In this document: positions 7,709 to 13,623 of the stretch, piece after piece | Layout: each line of letters begins with the position of its first letter | How positions within the stretch are numbered: position 1 is the first letter of the stretch | Source of the DNA: CAZMVU01 sp964569295 | Lineage (GTDB): Bacteria; Hydrogenedentota; Hydrogenedentia; Hydrogenedentales; JAGMZX01 | Direction: 5' to 3' | DNA: 16,808 nt | Assembly: GCA_964569295.1 (NCBI GenBank) | Contig: CAZMVU010000102.1 | Coordinates: 1 to 16,808, forward strand | The notes under the pieces: generated by a model | Databases searched by the model: none | Told to the model about the DNA's origin: nothing | Seen by the model: only the letters and a program-made list of their open reading frames with translations | Position numbers and translations under genes: made by a program

Positions 7709-7807
7709 GATCGGTCTGATCGGTCTGATCGGTCTGATCGGTCCGATCGGTCCGATCCGTCCGATCCGTCCGATCCGTCCGATCCGTCCGATCCGTCCGA
7801 TCCGTCC
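7709..7807. repeat. Eleven-unit 9-bp tandem repeat, each unit with a GATC
   Basis: Eleven uninterrupted 9-bp units occupy 99 bp. In order they are gatcggtct (three), gatcggtcc (two) and gatccgtcc (six), so the variants are grouped in blocks and differ stepwise by one base. Every unit starts with GATC. The array fills the gap between the nucleotidyltransferase and the YhbY gene, ending 59 bp before the YhbY start. On the minus strand one frame reads as repeated Asp-Arg-Thr, but no ribosome site or sensible protein surrounds it. Block structure suggests expansion by slippage. Confidence 0.95.
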
Positions 7808-7866
7808 TATTCTTCATCCCCCTGCCCCCCTTGCGCGGGCCACCCGTGTTCAACGACAATACCCCC

Positions 7867-8172
7867 ATGAAAGCCCTTACCAGCAAACAACGCAAATTCC
7901 TTCGTAGCGAAGCACACCACTTGGATCCGCTTATCCTCGTCGGGAGGCACGGCCTCACCGATGCGCTCGTGCGCGCCACGGCGGAAGCTTTGGACGATCA
8001 TGAACTGATCAAGGTACGGTTCAACGAGTTCAAGGGTGAAAAGCGCGAAATCGTGGGGGAAATGACGCGCCGTACGGGCGCGGAGCTGGTGGGGATGGTC
8101 GGCCATGTAGCCACCCTTTACCGGCAGAATCCGGACCCGGAGAAGCGCCGCATCGATCTGCCCGGCGAATGA
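7867..8172 (+). CDS. yhbY: YhbY/CRM-domain RNA-binding protein
   Basis: A 101-residue basic protein made of a single CRS1/YhbY (CRM) domain, the usual length for bacterial YhbY (about 97 residues). Conserved elements are the opening LTSKQRKFLRSEAH helix, the GxxG-like loop VGRHGLTDAL (G26-R-H-G29), DDHELIKVRFNE (43-54), and the final MVGHVATLYRQNP strand and helix. YhbY associates with pre-50S ribosomal particles and takes part in large-subunit assembly. I prefer the ATG at 7867 because it begins at the family's normal N-terminus; a TTG at 7831 would add 12 non-conserved residues. The ribosome site is weak. The nearest upstream feature is the 9-bp repeat array, which would lie in or near the promoter or leader. 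Confidence 0.92.
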   Translation: MKALTSKQRKFLRSEAHHLDPLILVGRHGLTDALVRATAEALDDHELIKVRFNEFKGEKREIVGEMTRRTGAELVGMVGHVATLYRQNPDPEKRRIDLPGE

Positions 8173-8280
8173 AACATTTTTCCGTGGTCCAGGTGTTGTC
8201 TTTCCCAGTCCCTGGAACGTTTCCTGCAACGTACCCGCCCCCGGCATGTGACCTGTAGTACACGCGAGAGGAATTTCTCC

Positions 8281-11187
8281 ATGCGCGCTTACCGCGTTTC
8301 CCTGCTCACCCTGCTGTTCACCGTATTGTTTGCCTTCATGGCCGCGGCCGAGTACACCCTCGTGCGCGCACCGCAGCCCGAAGACGCCCTCGAGGCGAGC
8401 ATCTACGAGCTCGACAACGGCCTCACGGTCTACATCACCGAGTACCACGAGGAACCGCGGTTCTACGCGGAGATCGCCGTGCGCGCCGGCAGCAAGCAGG
8501 ACCCCGCCGAAGCCACCGGCCTTGCGCATTATCTCGAGCACCTGCTGTTCAAGGGCTCCTCGCGCATTGGGACTGTCGACTACGCGAAGGAGCAACCGCT
8601 GCTCGAGTACATTGCGGACCTCTATGAGCTGCACTTCAACGAGGAAGACCCCGAGAAGCGCCGCGCCCTTTACACGCAGATCAACGCCGCCTCACGCATG
8701 GCCGCGCAATACGCCGTGCCCAACGAGCTCGACCGCATCTACCAGGCCATGGGCGGCAACGACCTCAATGCCCACACCTGGCACGAGGAAACGGTATACA
8801 AGGTGAGCCTGCCCAAGAACCGGCTGGAGCAGTGGGCCATGGTCGAGGGGGAGCGCTTCGCCGAACCGGTGTTCCGGCTGTTCCAAACCGAGCTCGAAAC
8901 GGTCTACGAGGAGATGAACCGGGCGCTGGACAACAAGCACCGGATTATTCGCTACGCGGTGAACGCGCGGCTTTTCAAAGAACATCCCTATGGCCAGCAG
9001 CCCACCCTCGGCTTGCCGGACCATCTGAAGAACCCCTCGCTGCGCCGCATCGCGCAGTACTACGACACGTGGTATGTGCCGAACAACATGGCCATCATAA
9101 TCTCCGGCGATGTGGACACCGAGGAAACGATCGCGATTATCGACGAGCAGTTCTCCCGCTGGAAACGCAAGGACCTGCCAGAACCCAAAGAATTCGACGA
9201 ACCGCCCCTCGAGGGACGGGAGTATGTCGAGCGCAGCTACGAGGGCGAGGAGTATGTGCTGCTGGCGTACCGCACGGCGGCCAAGACCCACGAGGACGCC
9301 GAGGCCCTGCGCATGCTCGACATGATCCTCGACAATGCCACGGCGGGGCTCATCAACCTGAACCTCAACCAGACGCAGAAGGTGCGCTCCGCCGGGTCCT
9401 ACCCCGCCCAATACAATGACCACGGCGCGCAATACCTGTGGGGAATCCCGAAGCAAGGCCAAAGCCTCGAGGAAGTCGAGTCACTCCTGTTGGCCCAGCT
9501 CGACAAGGTGCGCAAGGGCGAGTTCGACGACGATATCCTCGAGGCCATCCTGCTCGATTTCCGCAAAAACCAGGAGCGTATGCTCGAGAAGAACGGCTCC
9601 CGCGTGGCGCTCATGCGCGATGCCTTCATCGCCTTCGAGCCATGGGACCGTGCACTCGACACGCTCGACCGCATGGCCGCGGTAACCAAGGACGACGTGG
9701 TGCGCGTGGCCAACACGTACTTCAGCCGGGGCTACGTCGCCGGGTATCGCATCGACGCGCCGCACGAGGTACCCGAGGTCGAGAAGCCAGAGCTTGCCAA
9801 TATCGCGATTGACCCCACCAGCACATCGGCCTTCGCACGCGAAATCGCGGCCATGCCCGTGCCCGAAATCGAGCCGGTGTTCGTCACGCCGGGCAAGGAC
9901 TTCCAGACCGCGGAGGCCGCCCCGGGCCGCACGCTCTACCATGCGCCGAACCCGGTGAACCACCTGTTCTCGCTTACGTTCACCATCGACCTCGGCCGCC
10001 GGCAAGACCACGCCCTCGGGATCGCCGCGCGCCTGCTCGACAAGGCGGGCACAGAGCACCTTTCACCCGAGGAACTGAAGAAGGCCTGGTACCGCATCGG
10101 CGCGGATTTCCATGTGGCCGTGGATGAAGACGAAACCAACATCACCCTCTCCGGGCTCGATGACCACCTCGCCGAGGCACTGGCGCTCATGGCCGAGGCG
10201 CTCGAAACGGCTGCCGTGCCGGACGATGCACTCGCTGAACTCAAGAACATCGTGCTACAGGAACGGGCCGACGCCAGGAAGCAAGCCGAAAACCTGGCCC
10301 GCGCGCTCACACTGTACCACCGCCACGGTGAACATTCGCCGAACCTCGAACGCCTGAGCACCGCCGAGATCGAAGCGCTCGAAGCCGCGCCCCTGCTCGA
10401 CAGCGTGGCCGGGTTGCTCGATTACCAGCACGCCGTAAGCTATGTGGGGAGCCTGCCCATGGCGGACGTCCAGGCCCTGCTCGCCGAACACCTGCCCGCT
10501 GCCGCGGAACTCCCGGACACCCCGGCCTACGCGCCGCGCCCCGTCCGGAATCCCGAGGCCACCGAAATCTACCTGGTCGACAAGGAAACCGCCGCGGCCC
10601 ATGTGCGTATCGAGTTTCCCGACGGCTCTTTCTCCGAGGAGCTCAGTGTGCCCATGCAGCTCTTCAACGAATACTTCAGCGGCGGCATGGCGGGTGTGGT
10701 GTTCCAGGAGTTGCGCGAGGCCCGGGCGCTCGCCTACTCGGCCGGCGCACGCTACTTCCAGGGGGATCGCCCGGAAGACCCGAACCTCATGGTTGCCGCC
10801 ATCCAGACCCAGGCCGATAAGACCCCCGAGGCCACCGCGGCATTCATCGGCCTCATCGACGAAATGCCCGCCTCGGAGGACCGCTTCGCCCGCGCGAAAA
10901 ACGCCCTCGTGAATCTCTACCGCACGGGACGCATCGGCTTTCGCGAGGTGCTGGGCGCCGTGCGGCAATGGGAACGCCTCGGCCTCGAACCCGACCCGCG
11001 CAAAGCCCGATTCGACCTCATCAAAACGAGCGGCCCCGAAACACTCTTCGGCTTCCACACAGACCATGTGCAGGGCCGGCCCAAGCTCATCTCCATCGTC
11101 GGCGCCAAATCAAAGATGGACGTCGAGACCATCGAGCAGACCGCCCCCATCACCGAAATAACTGTCGACCAACTCTTCCGGGACTGA
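8281..11187 (+). CDS. Secreted M16 family zinc metalloprotease (insulinase/pitrilysin-like)
   Basis: A 968-residue exported peptidase with two M16 halves. Residues 1-23 are a signal peptide (LLTLLFTVLFAFMAAA). The inverted zinc motif H83-Y-L-E86-H87 (GLAHYLEHLLFKGS) holds two zinc histidines and the catalytic glutamate. The downstream pair E204 and E211 in FQTELETVYEEMN fits the third ligand region. The H87-to-E211 distance is 124 residues against about 77 in pitrilysin or insulysin. The extra segment (about 100-150, charged, with EEDPEKRRALYTQINAASRMAAQYAVP) marks a known-looking subfamily. The second half (about 530-960) keeps the fold (SGGMAGVVFQELREARALAYSAGARYFQG) but no HxxEH, as expected for the inactive half. 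The ATG at 8281 follows GAGAGGA; a GTG at 8248 is less likely. It probably degrades peptides in the periplasm. Confidence 0.93.
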   Translation: MRAYRVSLLTLLFTVLFAFMAAAEYTLVRAPQPEDALEASIYELDNGLTVYITEYHEEPRFYAEIAVRAGSKQDPAEATGLAHYLEHLLFKGSSRIGTVDYAKEQPLLEYIADLYELHFNEEDPEKRRALYTQINAASRMAAQYAVPNELDRIYQAMGGNDLNAHTWHEETVYKVSLPKNRLEQWAMVEGERFAEPVFRLFQTELETVYEEMNRALDNKHRIIRYAVNARLFKEHPYGQQPTLGLPDHLKNPSLRRIAQYYDTWYVPNNMAIIISGDVDTEETIAIIDEQFSRWKRKDLPEPKEFDEPPLEGREYVERSYEGEEYVLLAYRTAAKTHEDAEALRMLDMILDNATAGLINLNLNQTQKVRSAGSYPAQYNDHGAQYLWGIPKQGQSLEEVESLLLAQLDKVRKGEFDDDILEAILLDFRKNQERMLEKNGSRVALMRDAFIAFEPWDRALDTLDRMAAVTKDDVVRVANTYFSRGYVAGYRIDAPHEVPEVEKPELANIAIDPTSTSAFAREIAAMPVPEIEPVFVTPGKDFQTAEAAPGRTLYHAPNPVNHLFSLTFTIDLGRRQDHALGIAARLLDKAGTEHLSPEELKKAWYRIGADFHVAVDEDETNITLSGLDDHLAEALALMAEALETAAVPDDALAELKNIVLQERADARKQAENLARALTLYHRHGEHSPNLERLSTAEIEALEAAPLLDSVAGLLDYQHAVSYVGSLPMADVQALLAEHLPAAAELPDTPAYAPRPVRNPEATEIYLVDKETAAAHVRIEFPDGSFSEELSVPMQLFNEYFSGGMAGVVFQELREARALAYSAGARYFQGDRPEDPNLMVAAIQTQADKTPEATAAFIGLIDEMPASEDRFARAKNALVNLYRTGRIGFREVLGAVRQWERLGLEPDPRKARFDLIKTSGPETLFGFHTDHVQGRPKLISIVGAKSKMDVETIEQTAPITEITVDQLFRD

Positions 11188-11204
11188 GGCCGGAGAGGAA
11201 AGAA

Positions 11205-11260
11205 GCAAAACCGGGGACTGTCCTCGCGAGTCCCCGAGCAGGGACTGTCCCCGCTTTTGC
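11205..11260. repeat. Nested inverted repeat after the M16 gene, possible terminator
   Basis: Arms at 11205-11224 and 11241-11260 pair at 17 of 20 positions, and both contain the core ggggactgtcc or its complement. Inside, ggggact (11213-11219) can instead pair with agtcccc (11229-11235), so two alternative folds exist. It begins 17 bp after the M16 stop and the right arm ends in cttttgc. That could make it a weak factor-independent terminator, although the T run is short. The three related copies of the ggactgtcc/gagtcccc core look more like a dispersed repeat. Confidence 0.6.
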
Positions 11261-11309
11261 GGCCTACGCGACTTCTGTCCGCCCTGTCATTGAGGGGGGA
11301 CACATGGCC

Positions 11310-11344
11310 GGCACAGCCTGGATCGGGCCGATCCGGCCTGTGCC
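11310..11344. repeat. Two-tier hairpin in the M16-TSP3 intergenic region
   Basis: An outer stem ggcacag (11310-11316) with ctgtgcc (11338-11344) encloses an inner near-perfect palindrome ggatcgg (11320-11326) with ccgatcc (11328-11334). The inner sequence resembles the GATCGG units of the 9-bp array at 7709-7807. The whole 11188-11525 stretch has no credible coding sequence and holds this hairpin, the preceding inverted repeat and two promoter candidates. Confidence 0.55.
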
Positions 11345-11379
11345 CGCTGTCCACTCCCGCCGCAGCCCCCAATTCTGAC

Positions 11380-11407
11380 TTGACCTATCGAGATTCGTAT
11401 GTATACC
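11380..11407 (+). promoter_or_regulatory. Candidate sigma-70 promoter P1 for the TSP3 protein gene
   Basis: TTGACC at 11380-11385 is followed after 16 bp by TATACC at 11402-11407. The region is locally more A+T rich than its surroundings. Expected transcription would start near 11414, about 110 bp before the start codon. Confidence 0.4.
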
Positions 11408-11421
11408 AATAGGCAAGTAGC

Positions 11422-11450
11422 TTGACAGAACGCAATCCATCCGCTACGCT
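11422..11450 (+). promoter_or_regulatory. Candidate sigma-70 promoter P2 for the TSP3 protein gene
   Basis: A consensus TTGACA at 11422-11427 stands 17 bp before TACGCT at 11445-11450. The -10 box is poor (three of six consensus bases) but the -35 and spacing are ideal. It would give a leader of about 70 bases and lies just downstream of the P1 candidate. Confidence 0.4.
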
Positions 11451-11525
11451 GACAGGCATTGAGCAGGCAGGGTTCGCCATGCCGCAGCGCCAACGCAGTA
11501 ACTTCAAGCCAGGAAATGGGGCACC

Positions 11526-13340
11526 ATGCAAACGCGACCCACTCTCACCCTGTCAATTGTGCAACCTCACACAGCGCAAGGCCGTGTTCTGTTTTCTATC
11601 GCGATGCTTGCCTTGGTGGCGTTCGCCGCAACCGGCAACGCCGAAGCCGCCGAGGGGGACATCGTCCAACTCTTCACGGACCACCCCAATGCGGATGACT
11701 TGCAGCGCGCAGGCGACTTCTTCTTGCTGGGTGACTACATTGTCTTTAACGTCCAGCAGACACTTTGGCGCATGGGCAAGGATTTGACGAACCCGCGGCC
11801 CGTAATAGACTTGGCGGAAACCTTCGACAGGTATCGTTCCGGTGGCTGGCTGGTTGCCGATGGTTTTGCCTGTGCTGAAGCCAGTGCGTCATCTGAATTC
11901 TCAGGCTTCTTTTTCACGGATGGCACAGCTTCCGGGACTGTCCTGTTCGAAGATGACCGCATCCAGAGCCCGCATCCAAAGGTGGCGTACAATGGCAGAA
12001 TCTACTTTATGACCGAACCCATCATCGAAAACATGTATCTGCCGGGCGAGGAGGAAGTCATCCAGCCCATGTGTCTTTGGGTTGCTGATGGCACCGCGGG
12101 CGGCACACGGATTCTCAAAGAGTTCAATGGCAACAACCGCCAGAATAAGGCCGTTCCGGGAAACAAGGAGTACTACACATTTGAATACGGTCTGGGGGTG
12201 TTCCAGGGCAAACTCTACTTCAGGGCGCCCGCTACCTCGGGATACAGCGAAATCTGGTCGTCTGACGGCACCGCCGCCGGCACCGCGACGGTGACCGCGC
12301 TGGCCGCCCAGGAAAAGTCGCCCGGTGTACCTGCTCTTGGCGAAAACGTCCTCTATTTCGGGACCGGCGTGAATTATCCTGCTCGTCCCGCCCTCTGGAT
12401 AAGCGATGGAACCGCCTCGGGTACACGCCAGGTCTCGTCGTTGAATGGCTCTGGCCTGCACAGTCTTATTGCCATCGGCGACCGCCTCATTTTCAAGTAC
12501 AGACCCGCCGGAGGCAGCGACAGCCAGTGGACCACCGACGGCAACGTAACGCAAGCCCTCCCGGAGCTAGACCTGCCTGCGGACTATTTTCACGCGGGCA
12601 ATATGCTCTACTGGGATCCATATACATATACGCCTGGCATACGCCGCACCGACGGCACGAGCCAAGGCACGATGACCCTCAGCGAGGAGGTGGATTTCTC
12701 CACGTACAGTATTGCGCGCATCGGAGACACGGTGTACTTCGGCGGAGAGCGTGACGGCGAATACATGGTCTGGACCACCGACGGCACGCCCGAAGGTACT
12801 GTGCCTTTGGACCCCGCCGGGCCTTCGCATGCCACCCGGCGCCCTGGAAACTTCTGCCCCTTGCCCAACGGCGGCATCCTCTTTAGTTGGGCCGGCATCT
12901 GGCTCATCAAGGGGCCCGATGCGGACGGCGACGGCATCGCCGATGCGGACGAGGGAGAGGGGGATTTCGACGGGGACGGCATACCGAACTATCTTGACTT
13001 GGACAGCGACAACGACGGCATACCCGACAGTGTCGAGGGCGCGGTGGACACGGACAGGGACGGCATACCGGACTTTCTTGACTGGGACAGTGATGGCGAC
13101 GGCATAAGCGACCAGGACGAGGAGAACGCGTTGCCGGACGCAGATGTCGACGGTGACGGCATTCCGAACCGCCTGGACCTTGATTCGGACAATGACGGTG
13201 TCAGCGACGGCGATGAGTGGCTTTGGGAATCCGACCCGTACAATGCTCTCAGCCAACCCGAGGGACTGCCTGTCGGTTGGGCGCCTGCTCTTGTGCTGAT
13301 AAGCCTGGCGGGTTCTGTAGTGTTGTACCGCCGTAAGTAA
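11526..13340 (+). CDS. Surface protein with DGTxxGT propeller-like repeats, TSP3 calcium repeats and C-terminal anchor
   Basis: A 604-residue exported protein without a recognised enzymatic domain. An N-terminal signal with hydrophobic core LFSIAMLALVAFAATG (22-37) ends near AEA|AEG. Six copies of DGTxxGT lie at 132, 188, 247, 294, 376 and 419, often preceded by W-x-x/x-S/T. This is the ELWxxDGTxxGT repeat type of secreted beta-propeller-like proteins. Residues 465-564 are thrombospondin type 3 repeats (DADGDGIAD, DLDSDNDGIPD, DWDSDGDGISD, DLDSDNDGVSD), rich in calcium-binding aspartates. The end, WAPALVLISLAGSVVLYRRK (585-604), is a transmembrane helix plus basic tail, like C-terminal sorting or anchoring signals. 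The ATG at 11526 has AGGAAATGGGG upstream; an internal ATG (M27) is possible. It likely sits at the cell surface and may mediate adhesion or binding. Confidence 0.85.
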   Translation: MQTRPTLTLSIVQPHTAQGRVLFSIAMLALVAFAATGNAEAAEGDIVQLFTDHPNADDLQRAGDFFLLGDYIVFNVQQTLWRMGKDLTNPRPVIDLAETFDRYRSGGWLVADGFACAEASASSEFSGFFFTDGTASGTVLFEDDRIQSPHPKVAYNGRIYFMTEPIIENMYLPGEEEVIQPMCLWVADGTAGGTRILKEFNGNNRQNKAVPGNKEYYTFEYGLGVFQGKLYFRAPATSGYSEIWSSDGTAAGTATVTALAAQEKSPGVPALGENVLYFGTGVNYPARPALWISDGTASGTRQVSSLNGSGLHSLIAIGDRLIFKYRPAGGSDSQWTTDGNVTQALPELDLPADYFHAGNMLYWDPYTYTPGIRRTDGTSQGTMTLSEEVDFSTYSIARIGDTVYFGGERDGEYMVWTTDGTPEGTVPLDPAGPSHATRRPGNFCPLPNGGILFSWAGIWLIKGPDADGDGIADADEGEGDFDGDGIPNYLDLDSDNDGIPDSVEGAVDTDRDGIPDFLDWDSDGDGISDQDEENALPDADVDGDGIPNRLDLDSDNDGVSDGDEWLWESDPYNALSQPEGLPVGWAPALVLISLAGSVVLYRRK

Positions 13341-13428
13341 CCGCATCTTACGAAAAGCATGGAACCGGCGTCCTCGGTCCTGACCGGGGCGCAGGCCGGG
13401 CGGGAACAGCGTCTATCCAAGTCAAACT

Positions 13429-13445
13429 CCGGGGACGCACCCCGG
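13429..13445. terminator. GC-rich hairpin between convergent genes
   Basis: A perfect 6-bp stem ccgggg/ccccgg (13429-13434 with 13440-13445) and loop acgca lies 84 bp after the TSP3 gene stop and 179 bp beyond the acyl-CoA synthetase stop, between convergent genes. No T tract follows on either strand, so a classical factor-independent terminator is not shown; the call rests on position and stem strength. Confidence 0.3.
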
Positions 13446-13481
13446 CGGACCACGGCGGCCTGTGCTTGTTTACCTGTTTCC

Positions 13482-13541
13482 CCGGTTCTTCAGCAAGCGT
13501 TCGTAGCGGTTCGTCGTGCGCACTACAGGCGTGAGAACCGG
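13482..13541. repeat. Inverted repeat in the convergent intergenic region
   Basis: ccggttct (13482-13489) is perfectly complementary to agaaccgg (13534-13541). The enclosed 44 bases contain gtag/ctac (13503-13506 with 13523-13526) and a gtgcgcac palindrome, so a branched or cruciform fold is possible. The stretch 13341-13623 otherwise shows no supported gene. Confidence 0.45.
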
Positions 13542-13623
13542 CCGGGGGAGGGTCGCAACCCCCTGCGGCTTATCTGCGTCCACGCACGTGTGGGCCGTCC
13601 CCTGTTCTTCTCTCCCGCGTGGC

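Noticed and set aside
7709..7807. CRISPR array
   Set aside because: The units are 9 bp and contiguous with no spacers; the same holds for the 7-bp units at 16319-16367. No cas-like gene is present.
7674..7979. A minus-strand Asp-Arg-Thr repeat protein
   Set aside because: The repeat frame exists only because the 9-bp unit is divisible by three. It overlaps the start of yhbY and lacks a ribosome site or flanking protein sequence.
11479..11525. Alternative start for the TSP3 protein at the ATG near 11479
   Set aside because: That ATG is in a different reading frame from the 604-residue protein, and the ATG at 11526 begins directly before the signal sequence.
13470..13530. Minus-strand peptide RTTNRYERLLKN resembling the tail of a transposase
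   Set aside because: Only about 12 residues look suggestive; there is no catalytic motif, no terminal repeats and no adjoining homologous frame, so an insertion-sequence remnant cannot be supported.
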